Positions 1 to 11,594 of a stretch of DNA of 64,000 bases are shown in pieces. Made by a program: the position numbers and the translations under genes. Numbering within the stretch: the stretch's first letter is position 1; every line of letters starts with the position of its first letter. The DNA lies in the NCBI GenBank assembly GCA_904066235.2, contig CAJFCV020000005.1:12569387-12633386 (forward strand), read 5' to 3'. Under the pieces are notes generated by a model. That model was not told where the DNA came from and searched no databases. It saw only the letters and a list, made by a program, of their open reading frames with translations. The DNA is from Bursaphelenchus xylophilus. Lineage: Eukaryota > Nematoda > Chromadorea > Rhabditida > Aphelenchoididae.

Positions 1-1
1 G

Positions 2-178
2 GCGGACATGGCCGAGACTCCATGCATTGAAGAATTTCGTTTTGTGCAGACACTAGCGGGAACCCGGTACTGCACGGATTCTCGAATCTTTGAGGCTCAT
101 GCGGCGCTGAAACAATGTGCGTGCCGCTATCTGAAACATGTTTTTGCCGATGGAATTTACGTCACTTCGTTAGGATAA
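2..178 (+). CDS. 3' terminal exon of an unidentified gene (partial)
   Basis: An open frame enters from the left edge and runs 58 codons to a TAA at 176-178. It reads like real coding sequence, with balanced codon use and four cysteines (ETPC, RYCTD, KQCAC). I do not recognise the family. The stop lies only 48 bp from the stop of the minus-strand Kunitz gene, so the two genes converge tail to tail. The start and any upstream exons are outside the window. It could be part of a secreted Cys-containing protein, but that is a guess from the cysteines alone. Confidence 0.45.
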   Translation, partial: ADMAETPCIEEFRFVQTLAGTRYCTDSRIFEAHAALKQCACRYLKHVFADGIYVTSLG

Positions 179-225
179 CATCTTAAATCAGAAACATTAC
201 AGAAATGGGTACCTTTCCTGATGTA

Positions 226-3200
226 CTAAAACAAAGATGATTTCTTACTTATGCATCTTTCAGAACATTCCTCTTGGCTCAAAAAATTGTTCTGGTTGCC
301 CTTCTGCCCACGGTATATAAACGGCTCGCATCTCATGGAATGTGGATTGTACGTCCATCGCTCTAAACGCGATTTTCCTACACCTGTTGTCCGAGGAGGA
401 TAGCTGCATGGGTCTCCGGCTGAAAATATTGGATAATGTAATCTCGAAGCAAAGACAAGCATGAAAAAACCAGAAAGTGACCCGTAGCACAATTTTTTGT
501 GGATTATGAAGAATCCCGAAAATGTAAACATGTCTTTTCCCACCCATTGTTGGGGCAAGATCCTTTTTTACCTTGTTCATGACTTTAGGAAACCCCGAAA
601 GGAGTATCCACAAGTCAACTTGTTCATTACGCTCGAGAAAGTTTGAAAATGCAGAGTTTCCTCTGGGTACTCTGCTTTCTTTTTGCCGCTAGGTCACACA
701 AATGGGAGAGGATCAAAGAACTGCTAGAAAACGATGTAAGTGAATTCTCAAGCATTGCAAAGATCCGAAGGGCAAAGGTTCTTCATAAAAACACTATTCT
801 TTTCAGGATATAAAAAATACGTGGACTAAAAGTGACTTGATGCTTTGCACCAACCCAAGAATACCCTTCACAGATTCTGAGCTGTTCTGTCAAGCTGTAC
901 TAACAACAATGCTTGACATTATTCATATCGAATACTTGTCAATTCAGCCGACATTGTTTAAAATCCATAAATTTGGAACTCCCAGCATGATCTCAAGTAT
1001 CAAGAAAAGATTTTTTACATCAGAGTAAGTAAGGCTGTCTAATTGTTCGTTGGCGCATCAATCCATTATGATAAAAATTTATGGCTACAGGGTTTGACGC
1101 GGTTTCTGTAACTGTAAGACCGGAATTATTAAATATTTGCCTTTTCTAACAAGCTATCATTTAGTGAGGTCACGGAGCAACGGGTTGAAGGTGCGACCTA
1201 CTCCGCAGGACACCGTGGCAGGGTTGCCGATGGCCTATGGTTGGAACCTCATGAACCATGCGTCATACCGCTCTTTAGAAAACTGCAAAGGAGCCTCCGC
1301 GTGAACCCAGCCATTGCCGAAAACTTTCTAGTAATCTGCAATACAGAAATGATCAAGTTTTATTTTAGGTCCTAAAATACGACAAAAACGGCCACTACGC
1401 GCCACACTATGATCATCTATTCCCAATGACAAAAGAATATGATGACGGCTGGTTTGAGTTCTTCGGGAATCGGATGGCTACGGCCTTGCTTATTGTTCAA
1501 CAAGCAGAACTCGGGGGAGGCACAATATTCCCGCATCTAGATCTGGTCGTTGAGTCAGATCCAGGTAAAAGACGAAATATACTCAGATAGGACGTAAATA
1601 TAATTATAGGAGATCTACTTCTATGGTTCAACGCCGATTCAAACGACGTCCGTGAGCAGAATAGTCTTCACGCTTCCTGTCCGGTTGAACGTGGCCAAAA
1701 AATGGCTGTCTCTTTGTGGATCCGGGGAAACTTTCAAGACCAACTATTCTGTCCCGTCCAAAGCTCTCGCTATTCAGCTGTGGACATGGTAAAGCGGATC
1801 GGCGACATAAAACACTTCCCACAATTCGGCAGCCGTCCCCAAATTCCTCGAGAATATGGAGGATACTGGGATGATGACGTTGAAGACTAATAATAAAAGT
1901 AACTCACCATTAGGACAGCACAATGTAGTCTGTGAATCACTTCCAATATGACACCAATGGTCTAGAGGGCACGACTCACGCGTGTCTATGTCGCATTTTT
2001 GGTAATGGATATTCGAGTGATATTGAACACCCAAAACATCCATGGTGAAAGAGTCCGGACAGGGGTCAGCAAATACTGGGCAAGCCCTTTCGCAATCAGC
2101 TTTAGTGGCAAAATTGTTCTAAAAAATTGATTAACATTAACCGCAAAGAAAAAGAGCTACTTACACCGTTCCCTTTCATCCCAAAAAATTCAAATGGAAG
2201 ACATTGTTTCAAACTAATATCAAAATACCATCTCGTCTCCGCATATGGCCCTTCTCCCTTGGATCTCGCTAGTAAGCATGGGTCAACCTTTCCGGGACAA
2301 CAGACTCTTGTCGTGTTGGTTTGCCCAAAATGGCAAAAATATGTAGCGGGACATGAAGACTCCTCTTGTGGATTGCACAATCTTGGTAAGACGCCTTTCT
2401 CGTCAAATAGAGGCTCACCGGTTGGACACGGATTTGGGAACGACGGGCAAGTCGCTTCGCATTGGTCCCTGACAAGGAAATTGTTTTCATTCCCATGACT
2501 GCCCTTGTACACAAATCTCTCGCATTGCCTTGTTGCACTGTTGTAATACCACCGGTTTATTATATGATACCCCATTCCTTGGTTTAATGGTACCGTGCAC
2601 GGGTTTGTAGAGCTGGCCGGACAGCATACTGTTGTTTCATCGTTGAATCCTATATGACAATAGTAATTCTGAGGACATGGTCGTCCCAAGTGGCATAGTT
2701 CGGGTTTATTAGTGACATCAAGGATGGGCTGTCCTTTTGCACAGGGGTTCACCCAGACTGGGCAACGACGCTGCAAAAGAATTGTGAAGTTTCCAAAGGG
2801 TGAATAACCGGGTCTCTTATATATTACAAGGTATTTTTAAATTATAAATCCGGTTTTTTCTTTTTATATACAGTGACGGACCTGATCCAGTGGCAGAAAG
2901 CGTACCATTTTGCAGGGGGGGAGCATCAAAAATGTGGCAAAATGCTTCCTCTCCAAGTGAAAAAAACTCCGTCTTGAAACGGAGAACTTTCCCTCACAAA
3001 AAGACCGGGCGCGCTTTCGAAATCGGAATTTTTCACTTGGAGAGGGAAGCATTTTGACCACAGAAGGGTTTCCAAACTACGGGCCTACCTCACAAGCGGT
3101 CTTGGAGACAAAGTTGTTTGGATTTCCTTTCAGCCCTCTGTACTCGAACGGTAAGCACTCCTTTCTTTCTACATCAAAATAGTATCGCACTTGACGCGCT

Positions 3201-5402
3201 AGACCTTCTCCTTCAATCTTTGGCTCTTTACAAGGGTTGATCTCTGAAATGTTTTGGCACAGCATACACATCAACCTTAGTTAAGTACTTCAAAAACACG
3301 CAAATGACGTTGACCGCACATAAACTGACCTAACGCTTGACAGCAAACACTTGTCTGCGCATTGGCACCAATGTGGCAATAGTACCCGGTAGGACATTCG
3401 CTAGCATCGTTGGCAGCGCAATATGCAAGCATTCCGTTGGTGTTGCGAAACGGAATCCCAACCCGACACGGATTTACTAAAAAAAATTACGTTTGTTTTA
3501 ATAAAGATAATACAGCCTCACCTTGGCACTGAGCTTGGCATGCGTTCTGTGTTAAGAAATTGTTTTCATTTCCTTGCAGTCCTCGATACTGCAACGGCTG
3601 ACATTGCTGTGCCATGGAGTTAAAATACCACCGCTGGAGGTTTGCGTTTCCAACTCCGGTAGACATCGGCTGACCGCATGGATCCAAATCAGCTGTAAAT
3701 AAATGATTGGTTACGGACTTAGGACCTGCAAACAACAACGGTACCATAAGTGCCTTACCTGGCTTTGGACAGCAAACTGTGGTTTGGGGAGATGCGCCGA
3801 TATGGCAAAATTGCTCACCGCCGCAGGTTTGTGCGACCGTCGTTCCAGGCTGACATTGAAGAGGCTGGTTTGCCGGGGTGAGGTCGCCGTAAGCACAAGG
3901 CGATGGGCTTTCTGAAAGGCAAGTTTACAAGTGACCGTACGGATACAAAGACATGTGTATTGTGTCCATAAGGTGCTACAATAATACGTATGTATTTAAA
4001 TTTAAAAAGAAATTCAAATATGCACAATGGTGCTGTGCTGTGAGTGCCGATATTGTGCCGTGACAGGTTACCTGGACACACTTTGCGGCACTCCGGCAGC
4101 GACAGAAAATTGTTTCTATTTCCGCCTTGACCTCTGTAGCGAAACTCTTCACACATGCGGGTTCGTTTGTTGTAGTAGTAACGAATTATTTCCATTGAAC
4201 CCACGCCAGAATCTAGTTCAAGGTCACACACTCTTACTGTAAGTTAGTGTTTAGGATGATTAAATTTGTAAATCTTTGTATTACAAACATAGCACTGTGG
4301 TTAAAAAAATTCAATTGCACTTTGAACGCTGTTTGATCTGTAACTTGTGGTTGGCGTGCGTTGAGACTCACAAATTCACAGCATGAAAACGTACCTATCG
4401 CTGGGATCGGCCTTAATTGGGCCGTCGGAACTGGTGGCGGTAGGTGTGGACTGGATGGAGTGACCGGAATGAACCTTGGTACGGGAGTTATTGGGACCAA
4501 CGGTGCTCCACTTCCCGCAATATGTCCTTTTGGGCAATCTCCGGATTGACAATTTGCCGTCTGCGCAGTTGGAAGCGGTTGGAGGTTCGTGTTTCCGGTT
4601 GGTTTCATTGTAAATGTTAGCGTGAACGGCACAAATACGACAGTATTAGGTTTTGCGGCGTTACCTCCTGAATAAAAGTTTTGCAGAAAAGTTTTACAAT
4701 ATCGACGACAACTTCTGAGAATATATTATAATACATGTTTCAGTTTTCAGAACACAGCCTTATATTACTCTTTTTTTCAAGCATTATCAAACTAACAAAA
4801 TTACCTTCACATCGTTTCTGGCAGTCATGATAAGTCTGGAAGTTATTACTGTTACCACAACAACCCGACCAGTAGAATAGTTCACACGCTTGTCTGGCAG
4901 GATTAAAGTACCACCTAGGGATTCGGTAGGGACCAGTTCCAACTTGCTGCGGTAGAAGACATGGATTTTGGGGCTGAGGTCCTGCGAGAAGATTGGTTTA
5001 TGTTAACTCAAACTGTTAGAAAATCGCTTAGCTAAACTCGCTTTGGTCTTTTCCATTCATAAAGTTAATACTTAAGATAGGTTTGCTGGATCTTCTTTTC
5101 CAGTAAAACTATGAACACGACCGCAAACTTACCAAAGTAATATTGAGGGTATTGAGGCTGAACTGCATATAATTGAGGTTGGCCTGATCCAGTGTACGGC
5201 GGCACTGCATAATGCCGCATCGCTTTACCTGCCAAACCCGAGGACACATTATTTGGAGAAGTGTCTGCGTGCGTCTATAAGTACGTGTGGTCAGTGTCAA
5301 AAAGTAAAGGTTCCTTACCACAGTCTCAAACGCTTGTGTAAACTTGAAACAAAGAAGGAAATGGGTTAGGCATACCAATAGATCATTTAGTGGTTTCCTC
5401 AT
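226..5402 (-). CDS. secreted multi-Kunitz / lustrin cysteine-rich repeat protein
   Basis: Twelve predicted exons (5402-5319, 5274-5133, 4981-4805, 4667-4395, 4236-4072, 3911-3759, 3692-3522, 3476-3330, 3243-3089, 2770-2165, 2118-1908, 419-226) join in phase and give about 825 residues. The start codon opens a signal peptide (MRKPLNDLLVCLTHFLLCF). Seven Kunitz (BPTI) domains alternate with five lustrin-type Cys-rich repeats, the latter marked by CPxxYxCHIG and TxVCCP. A Pro-rich linker (4667-4395) follows Kunitz domain 1. Most Kunitz domains lack the cysteines normally at positions 14 and 38; for example domain 3 has GVGNANLQRW and YRGLQGNENNF. Canonical protease inhibition through that loop is therefore doubtful. 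Proteins of this type in nematodes are secreted and often tied to cuticle or moulting; that role here is inference. A prolyl hydroxylase gene sits in the 1.49-kb last intron and a MITE in the intron at 3088-2771. Confidence 0.85.
649..1890 (+). CDS. prolyl 4-hydroxylase alpha-subunit-like 2OG-Fe(II) dioxygenase
   Basis: Five predicted exons (649-735, 807-1024, 1165-1330, 1369-1564, 1610-1890) join in phase for about 315 residues. The N-terminus is a signal peptide (MQSFLWVLCFLFAARS), which fits the ER lumen. The C-terminal half is a 2-oxoglutarate/Fe(II) oxygenase domain. It shows the HxD metal pair in GHYAPHYDHL, the GGGTIFP strand, the distal His in LHASCPV, and the 2OG-binding Lys in RGQKMAVSLW. 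This family hydroxylates proline in collagen-type sequences, needed for stable collagen. The protein is shorter than vertebrate or PHY-1 alpha subunits (over 500 residues), and the usual N-terminal peptide-binding region is reduced or missing. It lies wholly inside the last intron of the opposite-strand Kunitz gene. AATAAA at 1892-1897 directly after the stop could be its polyadenylation signal. Confidence 0.85.
2934..3061. mobile_element. 128-bp MITE-like inverted-repeat element in a Kunitz-gene intron
   Basis: The left end GTGGCAAAATGCTTCC and the right end GGGAAGCATTTTGACCAC are inverted copies, and the match continues inward through CTCTCCAAGTGAAAAA. About 31 bp of near-perfect terminal inverted repeat enclose roughly 65 bp. 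There is no coding capacity. It lies between exons 9 and 10 of the Kunitz gene. Confidence 0.7.
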
Positions 5403-7067
5403 TTCCCTAAAAATGCACATTAGCTTTCAGCGAATTAAGGCGTATTTGGCAGTATCATAAGCGTAAGGCTAAAATGTCCATGGACATTTTATCATGATCG
5501 CGAATCACGTGAAAAGTTTATATGGATTTATTTTTACGCAATGTAAGCCAAAAAAATGGGCAACGCGGCTCATAAATTAAAAAATAATTTTCTTCTTTAT
5601 AGGCAAAACGAAACCGCCGGCGGAAGATACCAACTAAACAATCACTCTGCTCATGATCTACAAACAATTCGTTTTTTTCGGTTGCCCGTTCCAACCGCAT
5701 CTCCAGTGGTCATTAAACGTCCACAGTCGAGTGGTGAAAGCTGAAAGCTCTCGGGGTAATTAAGCATCGGACCGGTGGCCTAAGATCGCTCCCGACTTGG
5801 CCACTTGAGGCGGTGTTGACGCATGAGCAGAAAAGCTAGAAGAAAGATGGGACCGATAAAACCCTGCAATTTGCAAAAATTTTATAACCCATTTGGGGCC
5901 GTCGACACATTGGTTGACTCCGATGACTGACTCAGAGCAGCCAACAGATTTAACGTCGCATTATTTGGTTTATTGAATACGTTTACCCGGCAAAATTAAT
6001 AAGAATACTCCGTGCTAAGTAAGTTGAGGTAAAAAGAAATCCCCATTTAAGATTCGACCCAAATTTAAATTTATGGGTAAGTCCCAAATAGACTTAGCAC
6101 CGCGATTAAAAGGGATTTGGAAACCGCAACCTTTTATCCGCACGCAGACTTGAGGTCTCACACTCGGCCGCAGTAAAATCAAGAATCTGTTCTAAGCGGG
6201 ATATTGGGCGCAAGAAAACACGCGAGAGATAGCTGACCAGGGGTTCTTCAGATATTGTTACACGTCCGATAAACAATAGACTCTCGGACAAAGCGATATG
6301 CTTTGTTGGGCTTTCTTGACTGTATTACAGGAAAGTTTACGCCTTAAGGGTTTGACAAAGAAGTACTTACTTAGTAAGTTTTAGCCAACTAAATTGGATG
6401 CTCATCTTGTACAAGGCCGAGTTGAAAAATTATTTGTCAAGTACGCAAAGAAAAGTTCCCAAAGCTAAACGAGCGTCGGTGCGCTGAAGCCGAAACGGAT
6501 AAGCCACCGTTTCACTTCAGATTGGTTTCAACCAATGAGTCAATTTTTGTTTATTCAAGAAGAAGGAAGAAAGATTAAAAGGCTGGGGCAACACAACAAC
6601 AACCAACTGTCATACTGCAAGAAAATGACGTACTGTTCGCCCTACCTTTAAGAAAATTTTTCATTTATTTCTAAAAGACAAACTTCGTTAAAGCGGCGGA
6701 CAAGCGCTGGACAAAACTCAACGTAATCGAGAAAATTGACCTAGTAATCCGAACTTAATGCGTTTTCGACACGCTGGTAATACCATTATTTCCGTGAAAG
6801 CGACTGTAGTTCCGTCGCTCGCGCCTCATCGTTTGGACAAATAATCGGGTCAATAAAGGTAAAGTCGTCCGTCGCATGTTGCGCAACCAGCCTCTGTCTT
6901 CATAGCGCCATTTGAAGTAAAGAAAGGAAAAAGTTAAACGTGTTGTCGGCACTACATTTTAACTATATAATTAACTATATATATAAAGTGCGAAAAGATT
7001 GATCGTTATCTTTAATATGTACATACAAATAAAGCGGCATATATTTTTTTCTGACTTTTACGGATCT
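5403..7067. other. intergenic region without recognised genes
   Basis: This lies between the start of the Kunitz gene and the 3' end of the Rh gene. I see only short, unconvincing ORFs. A perfect palindrome (ATGTCCATGGACAT) occurs near 5474-5487, and an AT-rich TATA run near 6964-6985. It should hold the Kunitz promoter on its left side and the Rh 3' UTR on its right, but I cannot assign either precisely. Confidence 0.4.
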
Positions 7068-8810
7068 CTAGAAGAACCTCTTCTGGGTGGGTACGACAGC
7101 CGGAATGCCGTTGTGGTGTTCACTTTCCGTTCGAATTCGAGCCGTCTGCATGGAATGATAAAGGGGTAGCGGTTCATGAACACGCGACTGAAAATCTTTT
7201 TTCTTTTCTTCTTTTTTACTCACGTTTCCAAGAAGGGAAAACTTGGCGTTAACATAGTAATTGGTGTCAGCGAAGCTTGGAATATTCAGTTGCACTTTGT
7301 TTAGTATCTTCCGGTTGAGGATAAACCCTAAAATTGGAGTTTAGATATAACCTAGGGTGTGGCAAACCTGTAATAATTCCGCCGAACACCGCTACTGCCA
7401 GGGTAATAAACATTCCAATCAGTTGATATCCCGCCTGAACATATTTGTCGCGGTTAGCACCTTGCATGTCTCCGCCTTTCCAAAACGGGTATATTGTGTG
7501 AATACTAAAGAAGAAATTCGGGAAATTCCAAAAGCAACAAACTTTTCCGCATATTCTTCAGGCTGGTAATGTAGCACAAGATAAACACCACAGAAGCCGG
7601 AAATCAAACTTGGAAGTCCATGAAGATTATGCACTCCACAGGTATCGTATAATTGGAAACGCTTCTCGAGCAGTTTGGGCTAAAAATGCGGACAGATCGA
7701 AGTTCCAGGGAAAGGGCTTACTGTGATAAAGACGTGCCCTACGACACTGACTAGGGCTGCCAGCGAGCCAACCAGAATAGCGTGATGCGGATATAACACA
7801 ACATTTGCGACAGAGCCGATCGCTACGCCACCCGATAATGTCGAAGACTGAATGTGTAACATGTTGAATCTTCCCATTTGGTCCGACAAACTGGATGTCA
7901 TAAAAGTCACCAACGTGCACGAAGCCATAGCCAAATATGTGTTCATAATTGCACGGTAACGCGCATCCTCGGTAATCTGAGTCGCCCCATTGAAACTGGG
8001 AAAGAAGATCCAGAGAAACAACGTTCCTATCATTGAAAAAAGCTCTGAATGTTCCAAGTAGCCGCCCTGTGTGTCTGTTTCGGACAATGTCGAGCGTTCG
8101 CAAACCTTTGCCACGGTTAGTCCGAAGTATGCACCGAAACAATGGACAACAAGGGCTCTGCCGCTGTCATTAATCTAAAGCGTTAAATTTTTGAAGCTAT
8201 ATTTGCACTTACGTGAAGCAACGTAAAGAGGATGTGTTCTAACAAGGTTGCGAACGAGGTCTCCAGAAAAGCCAAGAAGAGGAATTGAATCGGGGTGAGC
8301 CTTCCAAGCAGTACTCCCATACTAATTAGCACTACAACGCATGAGAGATCAGCGTGAATTAAACTAAAAAGAAAAGAAATTGGAAGTGTTTGCAACTTAC
8401 TCCGTGATTGAGATTTTGAACATACCGGTCGTTACAAAATCATGACTTAGGAACCCCCTTAAGATCATCACGTACTGCATGACGAATGCAGAAAGCAACA
8501 GATTAATTGATATTGAAGAAAATCCATATCTCTTCAGGAAAGACATCAGGAAGCCAAAGCCGACCATCACCATTACATGAATGTCTTGGAACACTGTAAA
8601 AAAGACAATTTTCTGGACAAAAACAGTGTTCTTTTAGAAATTCTTTCTTGGGCGCTTACTGGGATAATCGGTGTTAACATATATCTGGCTTGATTTCCCC
8701 TGAGGCATTGCATTGAAGTCATATCTTACGAAGATCGCGAAGATCAAAATAAAAATAAATTGGAAAACAAAGGCTACAAAGCTGAATTGTCTTCGCTGTA
8801 GCACATTCAT
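7068..8810 (-). CDS. Rh-type ammonium/CO2 channel (Rhesus protein homologue)
   Basis: Seven predicted exons (8810-8660, 8593-8401, 8363-8213, 8174-7722, 7679-7543, 7504-7368, 7327-7068) join in phase for about 493 residues, normal for Rh proteins. The product is a polytopic membrane protein. Family signatures are MFQDIHVM with [27 protein letters not shown] (first pore histidine) and [13 protein letters not shown] (second pore histidine). Rh proteins move NH3/NH4+, and possibly CO2, across membranes; in nematodes they serve ammonia excretion and pH balance. The start chosen is the first ATG after a TTTGTTTCAG acceptor 18 nt upstream, a layout that fits spliced-leader trans-splicing. Two introns are very short (about 40 nt). 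The last 40-odd residues are a charged cytoplasmic tail. Confidence 0.9.
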
Positions 8811-9711
8811 CTTGTAGAATTGTTGAGGCTGAAACAAACCGTTCTTCACAGACACCCAATTTCAACTCTTCTCAGTGAAAATGGGGAAAGAGAACAACCA
8901 ACACCAGTTCCGTATTAAAATTGGAAAATTGGTAAAATAATTAAACCTGTCACCTAGATTTTAATTAAGACATGATTGAAATGGAAACAGTTCATTTTGC
9001 CTTTACATTTCGATTCTCCACTTACCATTGAAAGTCGATATTGTTATGGATTACAATACAAGAGAAGTTATTCGCAAGAATAGAAATATTTTTACTTGAA
9101 GCGCAGCTCTTAATTACCTCGTTAAATGCGTTTAATAAATAAATGCCCGCGGTCTGTTAAACTTTTGAGACAACTGACCTTCAAGCGGAAAGTTCATAAG
9201 CGTGTGGGAGAGTCTTGATTAAAACAAAAATTGAATGGCTTGTGTGGAGCGCTGTAAATGATGGTCCAAATTTATAACTATATACATATGTCTGTGGAAC
9301 TATTGTAATTATGATGCTTAATTTCTCAGGGCCAATAATTGTCTAGGCCACAACGTTCTTTTAACAAGCTGCCGTTATTTACTTCGTTATTGAACCTTTT
9401 TTAAACAGTTGAACTTCTATGGAGTCATACTATAAGAATTTATCGATATTACCGATAACAACAAATGCAATGGATAAATGCTTTTAATTTATGTTTGAGT
9501 GTGAAACATTATGGTCACCACGACCTTATATCCTTATTCACAATAAAAGCATAGTTTGCGCCGTGTTTTATTAACCGCCCTTTATCAGTAGACGGAACAA
9601 CAAGGACAAGGAACGTTTCTTTGTTATGCCTTGATATGCTAAAATACAAGGAAACGTTCAAAGCTTAGAGTATAAAAGCCTTTTTGGTCGACCTCTGACT
9701 AACAATAAGAA
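8811..9711. other. divergent intergenic region between Rh and CYP genes
   Basis: The Rh gene (minus) and the P450 gene (+) are transcribed away from each other from this 0.9-kb AT-rich stretch, so it should contain both promoters. No coding sequence was found. A TATA box for the P450 gene is listed separately. Confidence 0.5.
9671..9676 (+). promoter_or_regulatory. TATA box of the cytochrome P450 gene
   Basis: TATAAA in the context GAGTATAAAAGCC sits 36 nt upstream of the P450 start codon at 9712. This leaves room for a very short 5' UTR. Sequence and spacing fit a core promoter; there is no experimental support. Confidence 0.5.
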
Positions 9712-11594
9712 ATGTTATTTCTCACTATTTGTTTCGTGTTCTTGGCTCTGTCTTATTATAATTTTTATTGGAAACGCCGAAATCTTCCGCCCGGACCGAT
9801 TCCACTACCGTTCTTGGGAAACCGACATTCCTTAGACTTTTCCAAACATTGGCCTGACATTTTTCTTAAGTGGAAGCAGAAGTATGGCCCAATTTATACC
9901 TATTGGCTGGGCGAGATGCCCATTATTTCCGTTGCTGATTACCAGCTCGCTCATCAAACCTTTGTAAAACATGGCGACGACTTTTTTGATCGCATTTCAT
10001 TTGGAAAGCTTGATGATTTGACCCGTGGTGGAGCCTACGGCCTACTATTTACTGGCGGTGACTTGGCGCGAGAGCATCGGCGATTTGGCCTCAGGGTTTT
10101 TCGGGAGTTTGGCGTTGGAAAAAGCTTAATACAGGAGAAAGTAAGAATGCATCTGGTCGAAATTTCTGTTTTCAAGATACTGGAAGAGACAAGCATTTTG
10201 CTGTCAAAGATTGACACCATTTGCGGGATTCCAAACATTGATCTTGTGCCGTTTACGGATATTGCAGTCGGGTCCATCATAAATTTGCTTATGTTTGGTT
10301 ATAGATATACGGAAGGTGTACGTTGTGCATATCGTAACTTAAAAAAGTTTAGGGGCGGGAGGAAGAGTTTTACAAGATGAAGAAGCAGGCTACCGACCTG
10401 GAACGGCATGCACTTCATCCAGTCATTGGCTTATGGATTGTTTTTGACTTTATACACAAGGTCCCATTCTGTAAACGACCTTGCGAGACGGTAGTAAAAT
10501 GCTTCAGAGAAATGCTCGACGATATTCAGACTAAGATTGAAGAACATAAGGTTAGGTTACGCAGCGGATCTTGCACAAAGGCCGCCGATTACGTTGACGC
10601 CTACCTTATGGAAAGAGAGAAGCGAGAAGCTACCGGAGAGGACACAAGCCTCTACAGCGACTTACAACTGCAGAGCATTTGCGCCGATTTCTGGAGCGCT
10701 GGTCAGGTCACAACGAGCGCCACAATTTCTTGGTGCATTGCTTTTTTGATCCATAACCCTAAAGTCCAAGACACGGTCGGTGAAGAACTTTATCGGGTGA
10801 TCGGACGCGACAGAATGGTTGCAATGACTGACAAGAACAGTCTTCCCTACACAAATGCAGTTATTGCCGTATGTTGGACAACTTTGGGGATGAATAACAA
10901 GTCTTGTTCACTTGCAGGAAGTGCAACGCCGGACAAACCTTGTAGCCGAAAATTTGTTTCGGACTGCCTCGAGAGATTGTGAAATTAACGGCTATCAAAT
11001 AAAAAAAGGCCAAGTCGTCTTACCGCAGGTCTCCGTACTTTTAGAAGACCCTGAAGTTTTCCAAAATCCGAAAGTGTTTCGTCCTGAACGTTTCATCGAT
11101 CAAAATGGGCAGTATCTCCGATCCGATGCCCTCTTACCTTTCGGCGTTGGCAAACGCTCATGTCTCGGCGAAGGTTTGGCCAGAACGGAGTTGTTTTTGT
11201 TTCTGGCAAATTTAATGTATCGATATCGGGTAAACCATGTTTGTTTATTTTACCTCGTAAAAAGTCCTGAGGTTACAAATTCTGTTGCGCTCTTACAAAA
11301 CATATTTGTTGCTGCGAAAACGATAATAATATAAGGCAAAGACTGAAAATGCATTGCGAAATTTTTTTTGGATCAAAATGCATTGTGCAAAGCATTTTTC
11401 TGCGGTTTTCACATTGACGCCTGAGCAAATTATCAGGACTTTTTGCAACAAGAAAATTATTGTTTTCTCAACATTATTTTTAGTTTTTACCGGGTGATGA
11501 CCTACCGGTCCTGGAAAAACACGAGAACGGTGGAGCTTTTCCAATTACTCCGTACAGATGCAAGGTTATTCGACGGACTGCTTCGGCCGCCTGA
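9712..11594 (+). CDS. microsomal cytochrome P450 monooxygenase
   Basis: Four predicted exons (9712-10317, 10353-10868, 10918-11229, 11484-11594) join in phase for 514 residues, the usual length for a microsomal CYP. An N-terminal membrane anchor (MLFLTICFVFLALSYY) is followed by the proline hinge PPGPIPLPFLGN. The I-helix carries AGQVTTS, the K-helix ExxR is EVQR, the PERF motif is FRPERF, and the haem loop is FGVGKRSCLGEG with its ligand cysteine. All catalytic landmarks are present. It should oxidise small hydrophobic substrates at the ER with NADPH-P450 reductase. General resemblance is to the expanded nematode CYP2-clan xenobiotic families, but I cannot assign a subfamily. The first two introns are only 35 and 49 nt. 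AATAAA about 130 nt downstream (near 11724) may be its poly(A) signal. Confidence 0.92.
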
